Shown piece by piece: positions 1 to 5,637 of a DNA stretch of 6,895 nt; the stretch's first letter is position 1, and the number at the start of each line of letters is the position of its first letter. The notes below the pieces were generated by a model. It worked only from the letters and a program-made list of their open reading frames with translations, searched no databases and was not told where the DNA came from. This stretch comes from Lachnospiraceae bacterium (lineage in GTDB: Bacteria > Bacillota_A > Clostridia > Lachnospirales > Lachnospiraceae). The translations under genes and the position numbers were made by a program. The stretch spans positions 13,017-19,911 of the forward strand of contig DMAZ01000149.1 in assembly GCA_003446335.1 (NCBI GenBank), read 5' to 3'.

Positions 1-45
1 GCCCCGGCTGCACGGATAGAAAGAGTATATATGAAAAACCATGAA

Positions 46-74
46 TTGTCAAACGGGAATAAGCGGAGTATAAT
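46..74 (+). promoter_or_regulatory. Sigma-A-type promoter of the operon
   Basis: A -35 box TTGTCA (46-51, five of six matches to TTGACA) and a perfect -10 box TATAAT (69-74) are separated by exactly 17 bases. The start of transcription should fall near 81, giving a leader of about 47 bases before the phosphofructokinase ATG. The stretch just upstream (about 21-40) is A/T-rich and could act as an UP-like element. This is the only strong promoter I can see in the window, so it probably drives the whole gene run. The leader holds no convincing riboswitch or attenuator. The assignment rests on consensus match only. Confidence 0.75.
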
Positions 75-82
75 TTAAATTA
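71..82. repeat. AT-only palindrome over -10/+1 region
   Basis: TAATTTAAATTA is a perfect 12-base palindrome (six-base half sites, no spacer). It overlaps the last four bases of the -10 box and reaches the predicted transcription start. A repressor bound here would block polymerase. Because it contains only A and T, next to an AT-rich promoter, it may equally be chance. No known regulator motif is recognised. Confidence 0.3.
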
Positions 83-127
83 ATCAGTCTGCGGACGAAA
101 ATACTTTTTGAGAAAGAAGGGCATGCT

Positions 128-1207
128 ATGAAAAGAATTGGTCTGTTAACCAGCGGCGGTGACTGCCAGGCTCTCAATGCTACAATGAGAGGTGTCGTAA
201 AAGGTCTTACGAATAATCTTGATGAAGTAGAAATCTACGGTTTTCTTGAAGGCTATAAGGGAATGATCTACGGAAATTATCGCCTTCTTACATCCGATGA
301 TTTCTCGGGCATCCTTACCCGGGGCGGCACAATTATCGGATCATCCAGACAGCCGTTCAAGCTTATGCGCGTGCCGGATGAGAATGGTCTTGATAAGGTC
401 GCGGCAATGAAGCAGAATTATTACAAGCTTCGTCTTGACTGCGTTGTTATCCTTGGAGGAAACGGAACACAGAAGACGGCGAACCTTCTTCGCGAGGAAG
501 GACTTAACGTCATCCATCTTCCGAAGACGATCGACAATGATATCTGGGGAACAGATCTTACATTCGGCTATCAGTCCGCAATCGATATTGCAACGACTGC
601 AATTGATCAGATCCATACAACTGCTTCTTCGCACGGACGAGTATTTATCGTCGAGGTAATGGGTCACAAGGTCGGCTGGCTGACTCTCTCCGCAGGTCTT
701 GCATCCGGTGCTGATATTATCCTTCTTCCGGAAATTCCCTATGATCTTGACAAGGTCTGTGCTGCGATAGAAAAGCGTCACAGCCATGGTAAAAAATTCA
801 CAATACTTGCAGTAGCGGAAGGCGCGATCTCCAAGGAGATGGCTGCGCTCAAGAAGAAAGACCGTAAGAAGGCTATGGAGAAACTGCTCAAGCAGTATCC
901 GTCCGTATCTTACAAGCTCGCTGCAGATATCACAGAGAGACTGGGATCGGAAGTACGTGTAACAGTTCCGGGACATGTACAGCGCGGCGGCTCCCCGGAT
1001 CCGTTCGATCGTGTCCTTTCTACAAAACTCGGCGCTTATGCCGCTCAGCTCATCGTCAATGAAGAGTACGGCTATATGGTCGCTACCGTCAACAATCAGA
1101 TCGTCAAGGTTCCGCTTGAAGCAAGTGCGGGCCAGCTGAAGAGCGTTGATCCGGATGACCAGACCGTCCAGCTTGCCAAGTATATCGGCATCAGTTTCGG
1201 AGATTAA
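128..1207 (+). CDS. pfkA: 6-phosphofructokinase (clostridial GGNGT-type)
   Basis: This cytoplasmic enzyme phosphorylates fructose 6-phosphate to fructose 1,6-bisphosphate, the committing step of glycolysis. At 359 residues it is about 40 longer than E. coli PfkA. Visible motifs are the N-terminal nucleotide loop TSGGD (8-12), GGNGT (110-114), the catalytic TIDND (134-138, with D136 as the presumed base), the sugar-binding R171, MGH (178-180) and E231, and R277, H283 and R286 in the VTVPGHVQRGGSP segment. Two departures stand out. Asn112 sits where E. coli has the Mg-nucleotide aspartate, and Lys133 sits where most ATP enzymes have glycine. Gly113 is nevertheless retained, which favours ATP over pyrophosphate. 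A Lys-rich insertion of about 25 residues lies between E231 and R277. The ATG is set by AGAAGGG at 115-121, six bases upstream. dnaX follows after 3 bases. Family assignment is firm; the phosphoryl donor is inference. Confidence 0.95.
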   Translation: MKRIGLLTSGGDCQALNATMRGVVKGLTNNLDEVEIYGFLEGYKGMIYGNYRLLTSDDFSGILTRGGTIIGSSRQPFKLMRVPDENGLDKVAAMKQNYYKLRLDCVVILGGNGTQKTANLLREEGLNVIHLPKTIDNDIWGTDLTFGYQSAIDIATTAIDQIHTTASSHGRVFIVEVMGHKVGWLTLSAGLASGADIILLPEIPYDLDKVCAAIEKRHSHGKKFTILAVAEGAISKEMAALKKKDRKKAMEKLLKQYPSVSYKLAADITERLGSEVRVTVPGHVQRGGSPDPFDRVLSTKLGAYAAQLIVNEEYGYMVATVNNQIVKVPLEASAGQLKSVDPDDQTVQLAKYIGISFGD

Positions 1208-1210
1208 TAT

Positions 1211-2860
1211 ATGTCATATGTTGCTCTATATCGCAAAGCCCGTCCTCAGACATTTGATGAAGTCAAAGGTCAGGATCATATTATTACAACGTTAAAGAAT
1301 CAGGTGAGGACGGGAAGACTGCAGCATGCATATCTTTTCTGCGGTACAAGAGGAACGGGAAAGACTTCGATTGCCAAAATCATGGCTAAAGTCGTTAACT
1401 GTGAACATCCGATAGACGGGAATCCCTGTAATGAATGCGCTTCCTGCCGTGCCATTGCGGCAGGAACGTCTATGAACGTGATTGAAATCGACGCCGCTTC
1501 CAACAACGGCGTCGATAATATCAGGGAAATCGTTGAGGAGGTACGTTACCGTCCGACACAGGGAAATTATAAGGTGTACATTATCGATGAGGTTCACATG
1601 CTGTCTCAGGGGGCATTTAATGCGCTTCTGAAAACGCTTGAAGAACCTCCTTCTTATGTCATTTTTATTCTCGCGACGACTGAGTCGGGAAAAATTCCGA
1701 CAACAATACTTTCCCGGTGTCAGCGTTACGATTTCAGAAGAATAGACATGGATACACTCATGTCGCGCATGAAATATCTGACGGAAAAGGAGCATGTCGT
1801 CTGTGAAGACCGTGCGCTTAGATTTGTTGCCAGACAGGCAGACGGATCTATGCGTGATGCTTTGTCCCTGCTTGATCAATGCATGGCTTTCTTCATGGGA
1901 GAGGAGCTGACCTACGAAAAAGCTTTGGATGCACTCGGTGCTGTGGATACAGATGTCTACGGAGAACTTTTGGGCTGTATTGTGAGAGGGGATGCCGGAC
2001 GGAGCATTCTTCTGTTTGGAAAAATGATGGAACGGGGGCGTGAAGTAGGCCAGGTAGTGAGTGATTTTATCTGGTACCTTCGTAATCTCCTTCTGGTGGA
2101 GGCAACGGATGATGCCTCCGAGATCATTGATGTATCTGCAGAGCAGATGAACACACTTCTCACATATGCCGGTCAGACAAAGCCTGAGACGATCATGCGT
2201 TATATACGTGTGCTTTCTGAACTGCAGAATTCCATGCGCTTTGCAGGTAACCGCCGGGTTCTTACAGAGATTGCGATCGTAAAGCTCTGCAGGCCGCAGA
2301 TGGAACAGACGGATGATGCGGTCCTTGACCGGATGCGTGTTCTGGAGGATAAAATTGCGGCGTTCGAATCGGGAAATTTTGTGCAAATACAACGAGATGA
2401 CGACAGGGGTGCTACAAATGGCTTGACAGAGACTGTTGGGTCGGGATATGATTCGTCGGTAGAGAGAACTGCTCCCCCGCCTAATGCCGCTCCGGAAGAA
2501 CTTGTGAAGATCAGGAGCGAGTGGGCAACGATTGCTGCAAATGTACAATCCGGACTGCATAAGAAATTCCTGGAGGATGTGGAACCTTTGTATGATGCTG
2601 TCAATATGGACGGCAAACTCTATCTGAGTTTCCAGGGTTTTGACCGGGAATATGTTCTGCGGAGGAAGGAAACTTCGGATAATTTGGTGGCAGAAATCGA
2701 AAAAACGATTGAGAGAATGTACAACAGACATGTGGATGTTGTCATTGATTCATCCGGGGATCATAAAAAAGATCTCTTCGCGATATCTGTGGATGATATT
2801 TTAAATGACCCGGATAAGATCGGAATGCATGCTGAAGTAGATGACGAAGATTTTTCTTAG
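1211..2860 (+). CDS. dnaX: DNA polymerase III subunit gamma/tau
   Basis: This is the ATPase core of the clamp loader, which opens and loads the sliding clamp at primed sites and tethers polymerase to helicase. The 549-residue protein shows the full AAA+ set: Walker A GTRGTGKT (45-52), a zinc-binding Cys group (C64, C73, C76, C79), Walker B ending in DE (D126-E127), sensor 1 around ATTE (155-158), the SRC arginine finger (168-170), and sensor 2 GSMRDALSLLDQ (212-223). The oligomerisation domain follows to about residue 360. The remaining C-terminal region (about 365-549) is poorly conserved, with a Pro/Ala linker near 420-428, and presumably carries the tau-type contacts. The ribosome site GGAG (1199-1202) lies inside the end of the phosphofructokinase gene, so translation is probably coupled. 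No A-AAA-AAG slip site in the required phase was found, so a single full-length product is expected. Confidence 0.98.
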   Translation: MSYVALYRKARPQTFDEVKGQDHIITTLKNQVRTGRLQHAYLFCGTRGTGKTSIAKIMAKVVNCEHPIDGNPCNECASCRAIAAGTSMNVIEIDAASNNGVDNIREIVEEVRYRPTQGNYKVYIIDEVHMLSQGAFNALLKTLEEPPSYVIFILATTESGKIPTTILSRCQRYDFRRIDMDTLMSRMKYLTEKEHVVCEDRALRFVARQADGSMRDALSLLDQCMAFFMGEELTYEKALDALGAVDTDVYGELLGCIVRGDAGRSILLFGKMMERGREVGQVVSDFIWYLRNLLLVEATDDASEIIDVSAEQMNTLLTYAGQTKPETIMRYIRVLSELQNSMRFAGNRRVLTEIAIVKLCRPQMEQTDDAVLDRMRVLEDKIAAFESGNFVQIQRDDDRGATNGLTETVGSGYDSSVERTAPPPNAAPEELVKIRSEWATIAANVQSGLHKKFLEDVEPLYDAVNMDGKLYLSFQGFDREYVLRRKETSDNLVAEIEKTIERMYNRHVDVVIDSSGDHKKDLFAISVDDILNDPDKIGMHAEVDDEDFS

Positions 2861-2871
2861 GCAGGGAGCGA

Positions 2872-2897
2872 GACTTGAACTTATAGATGCTCAAGTT
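2872..2897 (+). other. Small hairpin between dnaX and ybaB
   Basis: ACTTGA (2873-2878) pairs with TCAAGT (2891-2896), and a G-T wobble extends the stem to seven pairs around a 12-base loop. It sits in the 54-base dnaX-ybaB spacer and leaves the downstream ribosome site (2903-2908) unpaired. It has no U-tract, so it is not a terminator. It could be an RNA stability or processing element, but the stem is weak and may be chance. Confidence 0.25.
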
Positions 2898-2902
2898 AAA
2901 AC

Positions 2903-2908
2903 AGGAGG
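2903..2908 (+). promoter_or_regulatory. Ribosome binding site fixing the ybaB GTG start
   Basis: A perfect AGGAGG lies six bases before GTG 2915. It selects that GTG over the out-of-frame ATG at 2887, which has no comparable site. Confidence 0.9.
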
Positions 2909-2914
2909 AAAAAC

Positions 2915-3265
2915 GTGGCAAAAAGAGGTGGTTTCGGCGGAGGAATGCCGGGAAACATGAACAATCTGATGAAGCAGGCACAGCGTATGCAGCGTCAGAT
3001 GGAGGAACAGCAGAAAGCTCTTCAGGAAAAAGAGTTCGTGGCGACAGCCGGTGGCGGAGTTGTATCTGCATCCGTAAACGGAAAGAAAGAGATCATAAAG
3101 CTGACCATTGATCCGGAAGTAGTAGATCCGGATGATGTTGAGACACTTGAGGATCTTGTTGTCGCAGCCTTAAATGAAGCTTTCAAGAAGGTCGATGAAG
3201 AACAGGCCAGTCTGGTCGGCAAAATGACCGGCGGCATGGGAGGCCTCGGCAGTGGACTATTTTAG
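2915..3265 (+). CDS. ybaB: YbaB/EbfC family nucleoid-associated protein
   Basis: This is a small DNA-binding protein of the YbaB/EbfC family. Members form dimers with a tweezer-like shape, bind DNA and are widespread between dnaX and recR. At 116 residues it has the usual length. The N-terminus is Gly/Met-rich (5-14), followed by a long helix rich in Met, Gln and Glu (about 15-38). A beta segment carries [15 protein letters not shown] (43-57) and [12 protein letters not shown] (63-74). A C-terminal helix follows (about 77-103) and ends in a flexible [11 protein letters not shown] tail. The start is GTG, set by a perfect AGGAGG. The stop codon lies 14 bases inside recR, so the two proteins are likely translated together. 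The precise role in this organism is unknown; a part in nucleoid structure or RecR-dependent repair is inferred from family and context. Confidence 0.95.
   Translation: MAKRGGFGGGMPGNMNNLMKQAQRMQRQMEEQQKALQEKEFVATAGGGVVSASVNGKKEIIKLTIDPEVVDPDDVETLEDLVVAALNEAFKKVDEEQASLVGKMTGGMGGLGSGLF
3238..3243 (+). promoter_or_regulatory. Ribosome binding site fixing the recR GTG start
   Basis: GGGAGG, inside the ybaB coding region, lies eight bases before GTG 3252. It supports the GTG start, which gives the expected RecR N-terminus MDYFSG. Confidence 0.8.
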
Positions 3266-3848
3266 TGGTTACATCCGTGATCTGGTCGAGCAGCTTTCAC
3301 AACTTCCGGGTATCGGAGCCAAAACGGCACAGCGCCTGGCTTTCTATATTGTAAGTCAGCCGGAAGAGAGGGCAAAGCATCTGGCGAACAGCATATTGGA
3401 AGCAAGAAAAAATGTGCGGTACTGTAAAGTGTGCTGTACACTTACTGATGCAGAAGTATGTCCGATATGCAGTAATCCCAGAAGAGACAAACATATCATA
3501 ATGGTCGTCGAGACACCACGGGATCTTGCGGCATATGAAAAGACCGGAAAGTATGAGGGAACCTACCATGTACTGCACGGTGCCATTTCACCCATGCTTG
3601 GGATCGGACCGGATGAAATCCGGCTGAAAGAATTGATGACAAGGCTGACGGGAGATGTCAGGGAGGTCATTATCGCGACAAACTCATCCCTGGAGGGTGA
3701 GACGACGGCCATGTATATCAGCAAAATCGTAAAACCGACAGGAATCAAGGTCACGAGAATTGCAAGCGGTGTGCCTGTCGGAGGAGATTTGGAGAACATA
3801 GACGAAGTGACTTTGCTCAGAGCGCTTGAAGGGAGAACACAATTATGA
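3252..3848 (+). CDS. recR: Recombination mediator protein RecR
   Basis: RecR works with RecO (and RecF) to load RecA on SSB-coated single-stranded DNA in gap repair and replication restart. The 198-residue length is standard. Domains in order are a helix-hairpin-helix ([13 protein letters not shown], 18-30), a four-Cys zinc finger (C58, C61, C70, C73), and a Toprim domain starting at VVETPRD (85-91) and including the conserved HVLHGAISP segment (106-114). The [13 protein letters not shown] segment (143-155) and a closing [20 protein letters not shown] segment (174-193) follow. An extra Cys (C62) adjoins the second ligand. The GTG start overlaps the end of ybaB by 14 bases, and the stop forms an ATGA overlap with the next gene. 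The protein looks intact and ordinary. Confidence 0.98.
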   Translation: MDYFSGYIRDLVEQLSQLPGIGAKTAQRLAFYIVSQPEERAKHLANSILEARKNVRYCKVCCTLTDAEVCPICSNPRRDKHIIMVVETPRDLAAYEKTGKYEGTYHVLHGAISPMLGIGPDEIRLKELMTRLTGDVREVIIATNSSLEGETTAMYISKIVKPTGIKVTRIASGVPVGGDLENIDEVTLLRALEGRTQL

Positions 3849-4681
3849 ATAAAAAGGAATTGCAGATCGTTGCCAATGAAGTTCGTAAGGGCATAATCAT
3901 TGGCGTATATAACGCGAAATCCGGACATCCGGGCGGTTCTCTTTCAGCAACAGAATGCTTAGTTTATCTGTATTTCAATGAGATGAACATTGATCCTCAA
4001 AATCCTGATATGGAAGACCGGGACAGATTTGTCCTCTCCAAAGGACATGCTGCGCCGGGACTGTATTCCACACTTGCGGCCAGGGGGTATTTCCCGATGA
4101 AGGAGATGGAGAATCTGAGACATATAGGTTCCGTTCTCCAGGGACATCCTACGATTGAGGTACCTGGCGTAGATATGTCTACCGGCTCTCTCGGACAGGG
4201 TGTTTCCGCAGCTGTCGGTATGGCACTTGGCGCCAGAGTAGACGGGAAGGGGTATCGGACCTACGCAATGCTGGGAGACGGTGAGCTGGAAGAAGGTCAG
4301 GTATGGGAAGCTGCCATGCTGGCCGGAAACAGAAAACTTGATAATCTGTGTCTTATCGTTGACAATAACAATCTTCAGATTGATGGAACACTGGAAGAAG
4401 TTAATGCTCCGTACCCGATCGATCAGAAATTTGCCGCTTTTAATTTCCATGTAATTAATGTAGAGGACGGAAATGATTTCGATCAGCTCGATGCAGCATT
4501 CAGGGAAGCACGGGAAACAAAGGGGAAGCCATCTGTTATTATCATGAAAACAGTGAAAGGCAAAGGCGTTTCCTACATGGAGAATGCCGTTGGCTGGCAC
4601 GGACAGGCTCCGAAAGAAGACTTGTATAAGGTTGCAATGGATGAACTTACAAAGGCAGGAGAAGAGTTATGTCAGAAATAA
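3845..4681 (+). CDS. Transketolase, N-terminal (ThDP-binding) subunit
   Basis: This is the N-terminal half of a split transketolase, which moves two-carbon units between sugar phosphates in the non-oxidative pentose phosphate pathway using thiamine diphosphate. The 278 residues match the usual size of this subunit. Signature segments are SGHPGGSLS (26-34), LSKGHAAPGLY (64-74), GSLGQGVSAAVG (114-125), and the diphosphate/Mg motif beginning GDGELEEGQVWEA (144-156) and ending at N174-N176. A late His-Gly (H252-G253) may also matter. It begins at an ATGA overlap with recR; a GAAGGGAG ribosome site (about 3828-3834) lies inside recR. It overlaps its partner subunit by 13 bases. A related two-subunit enzyme for an unusual sugar phosphate (for example of the apulose type) cannot be excluded from sequence alone, but housekeeping neighbours favour ordinary transketolase. 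Confidence 0.94.
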   Translation: MNKKELQIVANEVRKGIIIGVYNAKSGHPGGSLSATECLVYLYFNEMNIDPQNPDMEDRDRFVLSKGHAAPGLYSTLAARGYFPMKEMENLRHIGSVLQGHPTIEVPGVDMSTGSLGQGVSAAVGMALGARVDGKGYRTYAMLGDGELEEGQVWEAAMLAGNRKLDNLCLIVDNNNLQIDGTLEEVNAPYPIDQKFAAFNFHVINVEDGNDFDQLDAAFREARETKGKPSVIIMKTVKGKGVSYMENAVGWHGQAPKEDLYKVAMDELTKAGEELCQK

Positions 4682-5616
4682 AGAAGATCGCTACACGCGT
4701 CAGTTACGGAAATGCGCTTGCAGAGCTCGGCGAAATTCATAAAGATATCTGCGTATTGGATGCAGACCTGGCTGCCTCTACCCAGACTGCAATATTCGGG
4801 AAACGTTTTCCGGAGCGCTTTTTTGATGTGGGCATTCAGGAAGGAAATATGGTAGGTGTCGCTGCCGGACTGGCTACAACGGGAAAAACTGTATTCTGCA
4901 GTTCGTTCGCTATGTTCGCTACCGGACGAGCTTATGAAATTATACGTAATTCTGTAGCATATCCGAGATTGAATGTTAAAGTCTGTGCATCCCATGCGGG
5001 TGTCTCTGTCGGAGAAGACGGCGCGACACATCAGTGTATTGAGGACATTGCACTGATGAGAGTACTGCCGAATATGATCATTATTCAGCCGTCAGATGAT
5101 ATAGAGACCAGGGAGGCAGTGAAAGCCGCCTATGAGCATAAGGGTCCGGTCTATCTCAGACTGGCTCGTCTTGCGTCTCCGGTCTTTAATACGGGTGATG
5201 ATTATAAATTTGAGCTTGGCAAGGGCGTTACCCTCAGAGAAGGATCTGATGTCACATTGGTCGCAACGGGTCTGCCGGTCTCTGCTACTCTCGAGGCAGC
5301 GGATCTGCTGGCAGCCTGCGGAATAAGTGCCCGGGTAATCAATATCCATACTATTAAACCGATTGACAGAGAAATCCTTGTCAAAGCAGCTCGTGAGACC
5401 GGAAAAATCGTTACGATCGAAGAACATTCCGTAATCGGCGGACTTGGCGGTGCTGTATGTGAGGCGATTACTGAAGAGTGTCCGGTTCCGGTCTGCAGGA
5501 TAGGCATACAGGATCATTTCGGTGTGTCAGGACCTGCGCTTGATTTATATAAGTTGTACGGACTTGACGCGGAAGGCATTTCAAAGCGTGTAAAGGAATT
5601 CGTTGAGACAAGATAA
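4669..5616 (+). CDS. Transketolase, C-terminal (pyrimidine-binding) subunit
   Basis: This is the partner half of the split transketolase and supplies the pyrimidine-binding and C-terminal domains. At 315 residues it is of normal size. It carries GIQEGNM (55-61), whose Glu58 should activate the aminopyrimidine ring of thiamine diphosphate. The SHAGVSVGEDGATHQ segment (108-122) has His121 corresponding to a substrate-contacting histidine. LRLAR (163-167) and the C-terminal domain follow, with EEHSVIGGLGGAV (251-263) and HFGVSGP (283-289). A purine-rich ribosome site (AGGAGA, about 4657-4662) inside the N-subunit gene precedes ATG 4669. The 13-base overlap suggests coupled translation and near 1:1 production. 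Its TAA stop lies in the same frame as the next gene, 21 bases before that gene's ATG. Confidence 0.95.
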   Translation: MSEIKKIATRVSYGNALAELGEIHKDICVLDADLAASTQTAIFGKRFPERFFDVGIQEGNMVGVAAGLATTGKTVFCSSFAMFATGRAYEIIRNSVAYPRLNVKVCASHAGVSVGEDGATHQCIEDIALMRVLPNMIIIQPSDDIETREAVKAAYEHKGPVYLRLARLASPVFNTGDDYKFELGKGVTLREGSDVTLVATGLPVSATLEAADLLAACGISARVINIHTIKPIDREILVKAARETGKIVTIEEHSVIGGLGGAVCEAITEECPVPVCRIGIQDHFGVSGPALDLYKLYGLDAEGISKRVKEFVETR

Positions 5617-5631
5617 CTGTACCGTTATACA
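5603..5631 (+). promoter_or_regulatory. Possible internal promoter before the propeller gene
   Basis: TTGAGA (5603-5608, five of six to the -35 consensus) and TATACA (5626-5631, four of six to the -10 consensus) are exactly 17 bases apart, inside and just past the end of the transketolase C-subunit gene. Initiation about seven bases after the -10 would fall on or next to ATG 5638, giving a leaderless or nearly leaderless transcript. That would fit the absence of a Shine-Dalgarno sequence there. The -10 lacks the important final T, so this is tentative. Confidence 0.3.
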
Positions 5632-5633
5632 GT
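5616..5633. repeat. Perfect dyad ACTGTA-N6-TACAGT (hairpin or operator)
   Basis: ACTGTA (5616-5621) and TACAGT (5628-5633) are exact reverse complements around a six-base centre. The dyad starts at the last base of the transketolase stop codon and ends four bases before ATG 5638. As RNA it would form a six-pair hairpin where a ribosome site would normally lie; as DNA it could be an operator over the possible -10 box. It lacks a U-tract and is A/T-rich, so it is not a terminator. Seen directly; function is inference. Confidence 0.45.
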
Positions 5634-5637
5634 CATT

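Noticed and set aside
1..78. Open frame from the window edge to TAA 76-78, or a 15-codon ORF from ATG 31, as an upstream gene tail or leader peptide
   Set aside because: The sequence is unrecognisable, no ribosome site precedes ATG 31, and the frame runs through the -35 and -10 boxes. A short upstream gene end at the window edge cannot be excluded but is not supported.
1292..2731. Long minus-strand open frame (479 codons) opposite dnaX, with similar ones opposite pfk (341-976) and the transketolase N subunit (3959-4600)
   Set aside because: All three lie in the frame where minus codon position 1 faces plus position 3, so they stay open simply because the real genes avoid TTA, CTA and TCA codons there. 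The translations are Cys/His/Arg-rich with no recognisable domain.
2765..2770. Run of six A in dnaX as a possible programmed frameshift or slippage site
   Set aside because: The codons read CAT AAA AAA GAT, so the A-AAA-AAG phase needed for -1 slippage is absent. It also lies about 30 codons from the C-terminus, so it would not yield a gamma-like short form.
2847..2857. AAGA-TTT-TCTT at the end of dnaX as a terminator
   Set aside because: The possible stem is only about four weak pairs inside coding sequence, with no GC stem and no U-tract after it.
2861..2914. Signal-recognition RNA or other small RNA gene in the dnaX-ybaB spacer (SRP RNA lies near dnaX in Bacillus)
   Set aside because: 54 bases is too short for an SRP RNA, and its conserved GGAA/GNRA-type apical hairpin is not seen.
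2887..3111. 74-codon plus-strand frame from ATG 2887 overlapping ybaB
   Set aside because: It is a frame shadow with a Lys/Arg-rich composition; the perfect AGGAGG at 2903-2908 lies downstream of its start and serves GTG 2915.
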